In this document: in pieces, positions 15,119-22,156 of the stretch
Layout: each line of letters starts with the position of its first letter
Numbering within the stretch: position 1 is the stretch's first letter
Assembly: GCA_964461295.1 (NCBI GenBank)
Contig: CAYWTX010000094.1
Span: forward strand, 1 to 24,923
Source: CAYWTX01 sp964461295
Lineage (GTDB): Bacteria > Planctomycetota > Phycisphaerae > SM23-33
Length of the DNA stretch: 24,923 bases
Direction: 5' to 3'
Notes under the pieces: generated by a model
Databases searched by the model: none
Seen by the model: the letters and a program-made list of their open reading frames with translations, nothing else
Told to the model about the DNA's origin: nothing
Made by a program: the position numbers and the translations under genes

Positions 15119-15304
15119 CTACCAACTGGCTTTCTTCAGGCCAGGGATCTTCCCCTGGGCCGCCAGATTCCGCAGGCAAATCCGGCAGATATGGAATTTC
15201 CGATACACGCTCCTCGCACGCCCGCACAACTGGCAACGGCGGACAATTCGCGTCGAGAACTTCGGCTTCCGGTTGCTCTTTATGACTTGACCTGTCGTGG
15301 CCAT
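15119..15304 (-). CDS. rpsN: Small-subunit ribosomal protein S14, zinc-binding (type Z)
   Basis: This 61-residue protein is the short zinc-binding form of S14, which sits in the head of the 30S subunit. CQLC (24-27) and CRIC (40-43) supply the four cysteines, and the C-terminus LAAQGKIPGLKKASW is typical. It lies in the standard spc place between rplE (9 nt) and rpsH (15 nt). Confidence 0.98.
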   Translation of the reverse strand: MATTGQVIKSNRKPKFSTRIVRRCQLCGRARSVYRKFHICRICLRNLAAQGKIPGLKKASW

Positions 15305-15313
15305 ACGTTCCTC

Positions 15314-15859
15314 TTAGTCCCGTCTGAAAGGCATTCCCATCAGGCTCAGCAGTTCCCGCGCTTCCTCGTCCGTGCGGGCGCTGGTCTGCATCGAAATGTT
15401 CATTCCCTGGATGTGCTGCATCGCGGCCGGATCAATCTCCGGGAACACGCTCTGCTCCACCAGGCCCATGTTGTAGTTGCCGCGCCCGTCAAAGGCCGAG
15501 GGGTTCAGCCCGCGGAAGTCCTTCACCCGCGGCACGGCCAGGGAAATCAGCCGGTCCAGGAACTCATACATCCGCGCCCCGCGGAGCGTCACCTTCACGC
15601 CCACCGGGTAGCCCTCCCGCAGATGGAAATTGCTCACCGCCTTGCGGGCCTTTGTGATGACGGGTTGCTGTCCCGTGATCACGGAAAGCTGCTTGACGGC
15701 AGCTTCCATCTTGGCCGGCGTGGTGTGAGCGTCGCCGATACCCATCGATATCACGACCTTCTGCACCTTGGGCACCGACATGGGGTTCTTGTAGCCGAAC
15801 CGCTGCGTCAGTGCCGGCGCCACCTCGTTCCGGTATTTCTCAAGCAGCCGCGCTGCCAT
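15314..15859 (-). CDS. rplE: Large-subunit ribosomal protein L5
   Basis: L5 binds 5S rRNA and contacts the P-site tRNA and S13. The 181-residue product has the family start (ARLLEKYRNEVAPALTQRFG), SVPKVQKVVISMGIGDA (about 28-44), the middle region PVITKARKAVSNFHLREGYP (about 66-85), and VKDFRGLNPSAFDGRGNYNMG (about 132-152) before the C-terminal strand. It is 10 nt downstream of rplX and has usual length. Confidence 0.98.
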   Translation of the reverse strand: MAARLLEKYRNEVAPALTQRFGYKNPMSVPKVQKVVISMGIGDAHTTPAKMEAAVKQLSVITGQQPVITKARKAVSNFHLREGYPVGVKVTLRGARMYEFLDRLISLAVPRVKDFRGLNPSAFDGRGNYNMGLVEQSVFPEIDPAAMQHIQGMNISMQTSARTDEEARELLSLMGMPFRRD

Positions 15860-15869
15860 ACTCGTACCT

Positions 15870-16202
15870 CTATGCCTTCTTCACCGTGCCCAGCGCCTCG
15901 CCGCTGCGCCGAGCAAAGCGTTCCTTCGTCCCGTCCGCCGCCACGCGAATGCCCACGCGGGTCGCCTGGCCCGTCTTGGGGTCCACCGGCAGCACGTTGG
16001 AGATGCTGATGGGCATCTCCTTCTGGATGCGCCCGCCCTGCGGGTGCTGGCGCGACGGCTTCAGGTGCCGATACACCCGGTTGATCCCCTGCACCAGGAT
16101 CTTGCCGCCAGCCTTGTCCACACGCAGCACTTCGCCGGTCTTGCCCTTGTCGTCGCCGGTCAGCACGACGACCTGGTCGCCTTTCCTCACGTGCATCGCC
16201 AT
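15870..16202 (-). CDS. rplX: Large-subunit ribosomal protein L24
   Basis: L24 begins 50S assembly and lies near the exit tunnel. The 110-residue product starts MAMHVRKGDQVVVLTGDDKG with the KOW motif (about 6-32), followed by VQGINRVYRHLKPSRQHPQG (about 37-56). The open frame continues upstream into rplN, but ATG 16202 has GAGGT at 16212-16216, 9 nt away, and matches the family start. An ATG two codons later is less well placed. It begins 2 nt after the rplN stop. Confidence 0.97.
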   Translation of the reverse strand: MAMHVRKGDQVVVLTGDDKGKTGEVLRVDKAGGKILVQGINRVYRHLKPSRQHPQGGRIQKEMPISISNVLPVDPKTGQATRVGIRVAADGTKERFARRSGEALGTVKKA

Positions 16203-16204
16203 GA

Positions 16205-16591
16205 CTACACCACCTCGGCCGCCAGCGAGACGATCTTCATGAAGCTCTTCTCGCGCAGCTCGCGTGCGACGGCGCCGAAGATGCGGGTGCCGCGCGGGTT
16301 GTTGTTGTCGTCGATCAGCACCGCGGCGTTCTGGTCGAACCGCACGTAGCTGCCGTCTTTCCGCCGCACCGGATAGTGCGTCCGCACGATCACGCAGCGG
16401 ACGATCTCGCCGGGCTTCACCTCGCCGCCGGGCGTCGCCTTCTTCACCGAACAGATGATGACGTCGCCCAACGAGGCCGTCCGGCGGGTGAACCCGCCGC
16501 GCCGCGTCGAGCCGCCAAGCACCTTGATGCACCCCACCACGCGGGCGCCGGTGTTGTCGGCTACGTCCATTCTCGTTTCTTGCTGGATCAC
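16205..16591 (-). CDS. rplN: Large-subunit ribosomal protein L14
   Basis: L14 is at the subunit interface. The start is GTG at 16591 with GAGGG (16600-16604) 8 nt upstream; the longer frame upstream only re-reads rpsQ in another register. The protein reads VIQQETRMDVADNTGARVVG, then GDVIICSVKKATPGGEVKPG and RFDQNAAVLIDDNNNPRGTR, with the C-terminal FMKIVSLAAEVV, all diagnostic for L14. The 128 residues are close to the usual 122. It begins 4 nt after the rpsQ stop. Confidence 0.97.
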   Translation of the reverse strand: MIQQETRMDVADNTGARVVGCIKVLGGSTRRGGFTRRTASLGDVIICSVKKATPGGEVKPGEIVRCVIVRTHYPVRRKDGSYVRFDQNAAVLIDDNNNPRGTRIFGAVARELREKSFMKIVSLAAEVV

Positions 16592-16595
16592 CGCT

Positions 16596-16958
16596 CTAAC
16601 CCTCGCTGCCCGGGGCCTTTTCGGCCGCCTCTGGCGCTGCTGCCGCCGCCACCTCGACGGACGGTTCGCTGACCACCGACCCGACTCCATCGCCGCGCCG
16701 AACAATCCTCGCCAATCGCCAGCTCTTGCTCTTGCTCATCCGCCGGCACAACGCCACCTCGACCACGTCGCCGAGCTGCGCCTCGTTCGCCGGGTCGTGC
16801 ACTGCCAGCTTCGTCCGCCTACGCCTGTACTTGCCGTACTTGGCGTGCTTGACCAAGTTGTTGATGATCACGTGGATCGTCTTGTCGCCCTTGGTGGACG
16901 TTACCACGCCCACCTCGACCGTCTGACGCCGCACCTGTTTGACGTTCTCTTCAACCAT
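16596..16958 (-). CDS. rpsQ: Small-subunit ribosomal protein S17 with Ala/Glu tail
   Basis: S17 is a primary 16S rRNA binder in the 30S body. Residues 10-90 hold the OB-fold core: RQTVEVGVVTSTKGDKTIHV, KYGKYRRRRTKLAVHDPANE and GDVVEVALCRRMSKSKSWRL. The family is normally about 85 residues; here 120. The added C-terminal 30 residues are Val/Ala/Glu-rich and include AAAAAPEAAEKAPGSEG, similar in composition to the tail of L17. It sits between rpmC (18 nt) and rplN (4 nt). Confidence 0.97.
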   Translation of the reverse strand: MVEENVKQVRRQTVEVGVVTSTKGDKTIHVIINNLVKHAKYGKYRRRRTKLAVHDPANEAQLGDVVEVALCRRMSKSKSWRLARIVRRGDGVGSVVSEPSVEVAAAAAPEAAEKAPGSEG

Positions 16959-16976
16959 CGCGCCGCTTCCCTTGCT

Positions 16977-17198
16977 TTACCGGCCGCTTGCCGCGCCGGA
17001 TGTCTGGGTCTGCATCTGCCTCTCGCGGAGGATCGTCAGGATCCGAGCCACGTCTCGCCGGCCCTTGGTGATCTGGGTGGGATCTTCCAGCTTCTCGGTC
17101 ACCGACTGGGACCGCAGGTCGAACAGGTGCCGCCGGAGGCGGTCCAATTCGCTCTGCAACTCATCGTTGCTCATCTGACGGATTTCGCCGATCTTCAT
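16977..17198 (-). CDS. rpmC: Large-subunit ribosomal protein L29
   Basis: L29 is a small two-helix protein near the tunnel exit. The start is ATG 17198 (MKIGEIRQMSNDELQSELDR); GAGGT at 17203-17207 overlaps the rplP stop, so the two genes are tightly coupled. The 73-residue product keeps LRRHLFDLRSQSVTEKLEDP and the second helix with RRDVARILTILRERQ. A short polar tail (MQTQTSGAASGR) ends it. Confidence 0.97.
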   Translation of the reverse strand: MKIGEIRQMSNDELQSELDRLRRHLFDLRSQSVTEKLEDPTQITKGRRDVARILTILRERQMQTQTSGAASGR

Positions 17199-17206
17199 GA
17201 TTACCT

Positions 17207-17626
17207 CTACATCGCGTGCCGGCGCTGGAGCAGGCGGCAACGAACCGGCATCTTGGCCGCCACGCGCCGCAGGGCGCCCTTCGCCGTCGTCTCGTCCACG
17301 CCGCCCACCTCGAACAGGATCGTCCCAGGCTTCACCACCGCCACCCACTCTTCCACTTCGCCCTTGCCCGTGCCCATTCGCACTTCCAGCGGCTTGCTCG
17401 TCACCGGCTTGTCCGGAAACACCCGGATATACACCCGACCTTCCCGGTGCAGATAGTGCGTTGCCGCCACGCGCCCCGCCTCAAGCTGCCGGGCCGTGAC
17501 CCACGCCGCCTCCTTCGTCTGCAGGCCGTAGTCGCCGAACGACACCGTCAAGCCGCGGGTGGCGTTGCCGCGGATGCGGCCTCGCTGCTGCTTGCGGTGC
17601 TTCACTCTCTTGGGCATCATCGCCAT
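17207..17626 (-). CDS. rplP: Large-subunit ribosomal protein L16
   Basis: L16 organises the A-site region of the 50S subunit. The 139-residue product has MMPKRVKHRKQQRGRIRG at the start, FGDYGLQTKEAAWVTARQLE (about 31-50), VFPDKPVTSKPLEVRMGTGK (about 69-88), and WVAVVKPGTILFEVGGV. Upstream, the 41-nt gap holds two copies of GGATCAGGTGT on the minus strand (17654-17644 and 17641-17631). The nearer one places AGGTG 5 nt before the ATG. Confidence 0.98.
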   Translation of the reverse strand: MAMMPKRVKHRKQQRGRIRGNATRGLTVSFGDYGLQTKEAAWVTARQLEAGRVAATHYLHREGRVYIRVFPDKPVTSKPLEVRMGTGKGEVEEWVAVVKPGTILFEVGGVDETTAKGALRRVAAKMPVRCRLLQRRHAM

Positions 17627-17630
17627 GGGA

Positions 17631-17654
17631 ACACCTGATCCTTACACCTGATCC
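17631..17654 (-). promoter_or_regulatory. Duplicated ribosome binding site element before rplP
   Basis: GGATCAGGTGT occurs twice with a 13-nt period in the rpsC-rplP gap. The nearer copy puts AGGTG (17632-17636) 5 nt before ATG 17626. The other AGGTG lies 13 nt further upstream, too far to start translation at that ATG. The exact repeat suggests a small recent duplication. Confidence 0.6.
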
Positions 17655-17667
17655 GTATACGCTTCCG

Positions 17668-18543
<876 letters not shown>

Positions 18544-18565
18544 GCCCTATGCCTCTTCCGCGGGG

Positions 18566-18895
18566 TCAGGACTCGTCGACCACGACGGTAATGTGACTGG
18601 TCCGCTTCAGGATCGAGTGCGCCCGGCCACGGTCCTTGCAGATGAACCGCTTGATCACCGGACCATCGTCCACTCGGGCCTCATCCACGACCAGGCTGCC
18701 CACGTTCGCCTCCGCCTCGTTGGCGTTGGCGACGGCGCTGGTCAGCACCTTCGACACCATTCCCGCCGCCCGGTTCGGCGTGAATTTCAACAGGTTCAGG
18801 GCGTCCTGCACGTCGCGCCCACGGATCATGTCCGCGATCAGCCGCACCTTCCGGGCACTGATCCGTGCGTATCGATGTTTCGCTTGCCAAGCCAT
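18566..18895 (-). CDS. rplV: Large-subunit ribosomal protein L22
   Basis: L22 lines the peptide exit tunnel. ATG 18895 was chosen because MAWQAKHRYARISARKVRLI is the family start and GGAGC (18901-18905) lies 5 nt upstream; the frame extends further but only as a shadow of rpsS. The 109-residue product continues with MIRGRDVQDALNLLKFTPNR and ends in the conserved hairpin region KDRGRAHSILKRTSHITVVV. The fused MIRG and KDRGRAH pattern resembles Planctomycetota L22. Confidence 0.97.
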   Translation of the reverse strand: MAWQAKHRYARISARKVRLIADMIRGRDVQDALNLLKFTPNRAAGMVSKVLTSAVANANEAEANVGSLVVDEARVDDGPVIKRFICKDRGRAHSILKRTSHITVVVDES

Positions 18896-18920
18896 CGCTT
18901 GCTCCGAACACCCGCCGCCG

Positions 18921-19202
18921 TTACGCGCCCGGGGCCGCCTTCTTGATGCCCGAGTGCCCACGGAACATCCGAGTGGGACTGAACTCGCCGAGCTTGTGCC
19001 CGACCATGTCCTCGGTCACGAATACCTTGTGGAACGTCTTGCCGTTGTGCACGAGAAACGAAACGCCGACAAACTCCGGCACCACGGTGCACGCCCGCGC
19101 CCACGTCTTGATCGGGTCGCGGTTGCCGCCCTGCCGGGCCTTGTCCACCTTCTGGTAGAGCTTCTCGTCCACGTACGGCCCTTTTTTCGCGCTTCGCGTC
19201 AT
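18921..19202 (-). CDS. rpsS: Small-subunit ribosomal protein S19
   Basis: S19 is in the head of the 30S subunit next to S13. The 93-residue product reads MTRSAKKGPYVDEKLYQKVD and then DPIKTWARACTVVPEFVGVS. The signature VHNGKTFHKVFVTEDMVGHK follows, with GEFSPTRMFRGHSGIKK at the end. Length and order between rplB and rplV are standard. Confidence 0.98.
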   Translation of the reverse strand: MTRSAKKGPYVDEKLYQKVDKARQGGNRDPIKTWARACTVVPEFVGVSFLVHNGKTFHKVFVTEDMVGHKLGEFSPTRMFRGHSGIKKAAPGA

Positions 19203-19221
19203 GTCCTACCGCGCTCCTGCC

Positions 19222-20073
19222 TTACAGGACCAGCTGCCCGTTCCGCCGATTCCGGCGCCGGCGCAGGATCAACTTGTTCGACGTCTTACGACGCTTGCGG
19301 GTCTTGCCGCCCTTGGCCAGCTTGCCCGTCGGCGACACCGGGTGACGGCCACCCGCGCGCCGGCCTTCGCCGCCACCCATCGGGTGCGCCACCGGGTTCA
19401 TCGCCGAGCCGCGGACCGTCGGGCGGATCCCGCGGTGCCGCATCCGCCCGGCCTTGCCCCAGCGAATCCCCTGGTGCTCCACGTTGCCGAGCTGCCCGAT
19501 CGTCGCGCGGCACTGAATGTTGACCATCCGCATCTCGCCGCTGGGCAACACCAGGTGGGCCATCTTGCCTTCGCGGGCCTGAAGCCTGGCCGCCCCACCT
19601 GCCGAGCGAACCATCTTGCCGCCCTGGCCCGGCTGCATCTCGACGTTGTGCACTTCCAGGCCCAGCGGAATCTTCGCCAGGGGCAGGCAGTTCCCGACGC
19701 GGGGCTCGACGCCCTCGCTGCCGGCGTACACCTTCTGACCCACCTGCAGCCCCACCGGAGCCAGGATGTACCGCTTCTCGCCGTCGGCGTACTGCACCAG
19801 AGCGATATTGCAGCTGCGGTTCGGGTCGTACTCGACCGTCAGCACCTGCGCCTCGCCGGCTTTGTCGCGCCGGAAGTCGATCACCCGATACATCCGCTTG
19901 TGTCCGCCGCCGATGTGCCGGCAGGTGATCACGCCCTGGAAGTTGCGCCCGCCGGTCTTCTTCAGCGGCTCCAGCAGGCTCCGCTCCGGCTTGGTCGTCG
20001 TGACTTCGTCGCGGATGTTCACCGAGCTGTTTCGCCGCCCGGCGGATGTCGGTTTGTATATCTTGATGCCCAT
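19222..20073 (-). CDS. rplB: Large-subunit ribosomal protein L2
   Basis: L2 is needed for subunit joining and supports the peptidyl transferase centre. ATG 20073 (MGIKIYKPTSAGRRNSSVNI) is preceded by AAGAGG (20081-20086) at 7 nt. The open frame upstream is a shadow of rplW. The 283-residue protein has GGGHKRMYRVIDFRRDK (55-71), EYDPNRSCNIALVQYADGEK (81-100), the SH3-like domain, and the highly conserved MNPVAHPMGGGEGR (225-238) with His230 near the catalytic centre. It ends with a very basic tail (KLILRRRRNRRNGQLVL). Confidence 0.98.
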   Translation of the reverse strand: MGIKIYKPTSAGRRNSSVNIRDEVTTTKPERSLLEPLKKTGGRNFQGVITCRHIGGGHKRMYRVIDFRRDKAGEAQVLTVEYDPNRSCNIALVQYADGEKRYILAPVGLQVGQKVYAGSEGVEPRVGNCLPLAKIPLGLEVHNVEMQPGQGGKMVRSAGGAARLQAREGKMAHLVLPSGEMRMVNIQCRATIGQLGNVEHQGIRWGKAGRMRHRGIRPTVRGSAMNPVAHPMGGGEGRRAGGRHPVSPTGKLAKGGKTRKRRKTSNKLILRRRRNRRNGQLVL

Positions 20074-20098
20074 CTCTACGCCTCTTGGTCTTCCCGAA

Positions 20099-20386
20099 TC
20101 AGAACAGATCGATGTGGTACTCCGGGTCCAGCACCACGACGGCCTTCTTCCAGTGGCTGGTGGCGCTCCACTGGTTGAATCGCATCCGGCGCGGCTTGCC
20201 TTTGCGGGTGGCCGTGCGGACATCCACCACCTTCACGCTGTAGATCTTCTCGACCGCCTCGCGAATCTGCTGCTTGTTCGCCCAGGCAGCCACCTCAAAG
20301 GGGTACGCGTTGTGCTTCTGCGACTGCTGCACGCCCTTCTCCGTCACCAGCGGGCGGATCAACGTCGTGTATACGGTATCCTTCAT
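20099..20386 (-). CDS. rplW: Large-subunit ribosomal protein L23
   Basis: L23 sits at the tunnel exit, where signal recognition particle and trigger factor dock. The 95-residue product starts MKDTVYTTLIRPLVTEKGVQ, with YPFEVAAWANKQQIREAVEK and the loop region VRTATRKGKPRRMRF. ATG 20386 overlaps the rplD stop by 4 bp (ATGA), and GGGAGA (20394-20399) lies 7 nt upstream inside rplD. Confidence 0.97.
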   Translation of the reverse strand: MKDTVYTTLIRPLVTEKGVQQSQKHNAYPFEVAAWANKQQIREAVEKIYSVKVVDVRTATRKGKPRRMRFNQWSATSHWKKAVVVLDPEYHIDLF

Positions 20387-21021
20387 GGCTGGGTCTCCCG
20401 GTTCATCAGGGCCGCCATGGCGTCCCGCGTGACCAGCATCTTCCGCCGCGTCGCCACGTCGAACGCGTTCAGGTCGGCCGTGGTGCATACCGCCAGGTTC
20501 GGAATGTTCCGACCCGACAGGTAGGCGTTGTGGTCGGCGCCGGCGATGGTGAGAAGGCAGGAGCGGTTGATCTTGAGGTTGCGCAGGAGGCTGACAAGGG
20601 GCTTGGTCTTGGGCTCCTCGAACTTCAGGCCGTCCACGACGGCCAAGTCCTGGCCCAGCAGCTTGGCGAGGATGGCCGACTGGAGGGCCCTGCGGCGCAT
20701 CTGCCTGGGAAGGCACTTGCGGAAACTGCGAGGGGCCTTGGCGAACGTGACGCCGCCGCCGCGAAGCAGGTTCGTCTTCATGTCGCCCCGGCGGGCGTGG
20801 CCCGTGTGCTTCTGGGCGTATGGCTTCTTGTTCGTGCCCGAAACCTGTCCGCGACTGAGGTTGGCCGCGCTGCCCTGTCGACGGTTGGCGTGGTAGGCCA
20901 CGATCGCCTGCTTCACCAGGCTGACGTTGACCTCGCCGCCAAAGAGGGCTTCGTCGACGGACATCGTCTCGACCTGTTCGCCTGCCGTGTTGTATACCGG
21001 AACTTCCAACATGACCGTCAT
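20383..21021 (-). CDS. rplD: Large-subunit ribosomal protein L4
   Basis: L4 binds 23S rRNA with a loop reaching the exit tunnel; in E. coli it also represses its own S10 operon through the leader RNA. The 212-residue product has VKQAIVAYHANRRQGSAANL (about 36-55), the extended loop VSGTNKKPYAQKHTGHARRG (about 60-79), and GGVTFAKAPRSFRKCLPRQM. The C-terminal domain carries GADHNAYLSGRNIPNL. Length is normal. Whether L4 regulates this operon is not shown by the sequence. Confidence 0.98.
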   Translation of the reverse strand: MTVMLEVPVYNTAGEQVETMSVDEALFGGEVNVSLVKQAIVAYHANRRQGSAANLSRGQVSGTNKKPYAQKHTGHARRGDMKTNLLRGGGVTFAKAPRSFRKCLPRQMRRRALQSAILAKLLGQDLAVVDGLKFEEPKTKPLVSLLRNLKINRSCLLTIAGADHNAYLSGRNIPNLAVCTTADLNAFDVATRRKMLVTRDAMAALMNRETQP

Positions 21022-21030
21022 CCTGTCCTG

Positions 21031-21693
21031 CTAGGCGTTCGCCTTCACCCGGGCCGTCTTGCTCTTGCGCACGAACACCAGACCGTTCCTGGCGCCGGGC
21101 ACGGCGCCCTTGATCAACAGCAGGTGGTTCTCCTTGTCGACCCCGACAAGGATGTGGTTTCGACTCGTGCAGCGAACGGCGCCCATGTGACCCGCCATCC
21201 GCAGGCCGCGCTTCGGCTTGCCGCCCGTGCCGCGGTTGGAACTGTTCGACGCGATCGATCCCGGACTGCGGTGCTTGCGCTCCGTGCCGTGGCTGTCGGG
21301 CATGCCGTGAAAATGGTGACGCTTCATCACGCCCTGGAACCCCTTGCCCTTGGTCGTGCCCACGACATCCACATACTGCGTGCCGTCGAAGATCTCGACC
21401 GTCACTTCCTGCCCGAGCTGCACGTCCGGGGCCTCCGAAAGGCGAACCTCCCGCAGGAAGTACCGCGGACCGGCGCCCGACGCGGCGGCGTGCCCGATCT
21501 GCGGCTTCTTCGCCCGGTGGGCCTTCACCTGGCCGAAACCGAGCTGAACCGCGTTGTACCCGTCCGTCTCGACCGTCTTGACCTGCATGACAGGGCAGGG
21601 CCCGGCCTGAACGACCGTCACGGGCTGAATCGCGCCCGCCGCGTCATAGACCTGCGTCATGCCGATTTTCTTGCCCAGTATCGCCGGCAGCAT
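21031..21693 (-). CDS. rplC: Large-subunit ribosomal protein L3
   Basis: L3 reaches towards the peptidyl transferase centre and nucleates 50S assembly. The 220-residue product has the start MLPAILGKKIGMTQVYDAAG, VGTTKGKGFQGVMKRHHFHG (about 110-129), and GLRMAGHMG before the C-terminal strand LLIKGAVPGARNGLVFVRKS. In the loop near the catalytic centre it reads SPGSIASNSSNRGTGG. The glutamine methylated in E. coli L3 (in SIGQNQ) is a serine here, and the loop to MAG is about four residues longer. It starts 8 nt after rpsJ. Confidence 0.97.
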   Translation of the reverse strand: MLPAILGKKIGMTQVYDAAGAIQPVTVVQAGPCPVMQVKTVETDGYNAVQLGFGQVKAHRAKKPQIGHAAASGAGPRYFLREVRLSEAPDVQLGQEVTVEIFDGTQYVDVVGTTKGKGFQGVMKRHHFHGMPDSHGTERKHRSPGSIASNSSNRGTGGKPKRGLRMAGHMGAVRCTSRNHILVGVDKENHLLLIKGAVPGARNGLVFVRKSKTARVKANA

Positions 21694-21701
21694 CGTCGCA
21701 C

Positions 21702-22010
21702 CTACGCCTTGATCTTGATGAACACGCCGGCGGGGACCACCAGGCGGTTGAGCGCCTCGATCGTCCGCACCGTCGGTTCATAAATGTCGATGATCCGCTT
21801 GTGGGTCCGCATCTCGAACTGCTCGCGGCTCTTCTTGTCCACGTGCGGACCCCGGAGGACCGTGTATCGCTCAATCCGCGTCGGAAGCGGGATCGGGCCG
21901 CGAACCCGAGCGCCCGTGCGCTCGGCGTGGTCCACGATCTCCTTCGCCGAGCCGTCCAACGCCCGGTGGTCGTACGCTTCCATCCGAATCCTGATCTTGT
22001 CCTGCACCAT
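21702..22010 (-). CDS. rpsJ: Small-subunit ribosomal protein S10
   Basis: S10 is in the head of the 30S subunit and also serves in NusB-linked antitermination. ATG 22010 (MVQDKIRIRMEAYDHRALDG) has GGAGAA at 22019-22024, 8 nt upstream; the frame continues a further 25 codons through the leader, which is not conserved. The 102-residue product contains VRGPIPLPTRIERYTVLRGP (about 36-55), HVDKKSREQFEMRTHKRIID (about 56-75), and ends GVFIKIKA. It is the first gene of the S10-spc-alpha run and has its own promoter. Confidence 0.98.
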   Translation of the reverse strand: MVQDKIRIRMEAYDHRALDGSAKEIVDHAERTGARVRGPIPLPTRIERYTVLRGPHVDKKSREQFEMRTHKRIIDIYEPTVRTIEALNRLVVPAGVFIKIKA

Positions 22011-22036
22011 AGGGAAAGTTCTCCGAATCCCCGCCC

Positions 22037-22052
22037 GCGGGCATTCGCCCGC
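22037..22052 (-). promoter_or_regulatory. Hairpin in the rpsJ leader
   Basis: GCGGGC-GAAT-GCCCGC forms a perfect 6-bp stem with a tetraloop in the leader RNA, about 13-28 nt after the predicted transcription start and 12 nt before the ribosome binding site. In E. coli the S10 leader carries the hairpins that L4 uses for control. Whether this simpler hairpin has such a role is open. Confidence 0.5.
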
Positions 22053-22070
22053 AAAGCGCCGAGTCTTTTC

Positions 22071-22128
22071 AGGATACGGATTCAAACCGCCTTGTCAATT
22101 CCCAATACGCGATATTTCGCCTTTTTTT
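22071..22128 (-). promoter_or_regulatory. Sigma70-type promoter of the S10 operon with A-rich upstream element
   Basis: On the minus strand a perfect -35 box TTGACA (22098-22093) and a TATCCT -10 box (22076-22071) are separated by 16 nt, giving a start near 22065 and a leader of about 55 nt before rpsJ. Upstream lie AAATAT (about 22117-22112) and a run of seven A (22128-22122), the kind of AT-rich sequence alpha C-terminal domains bind as an UP element. It stands out in an otherwise GC-rich region. Confidence 0.75.
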
Positions 22129-22156
22129 CCGGGCCACTCCCGAAACACGCCGTCCG

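Noticed and set aside
22119..22145. Stem TTCGGG/CCCGGA with a run of seven A/T after fusA, as a terminator
   Set aside because: On the fusA (minus) strand the run after the stem is A, not T; on the plus strand the T-run precedes the stem. The A-run fits better as part of the rpsJ promoter.
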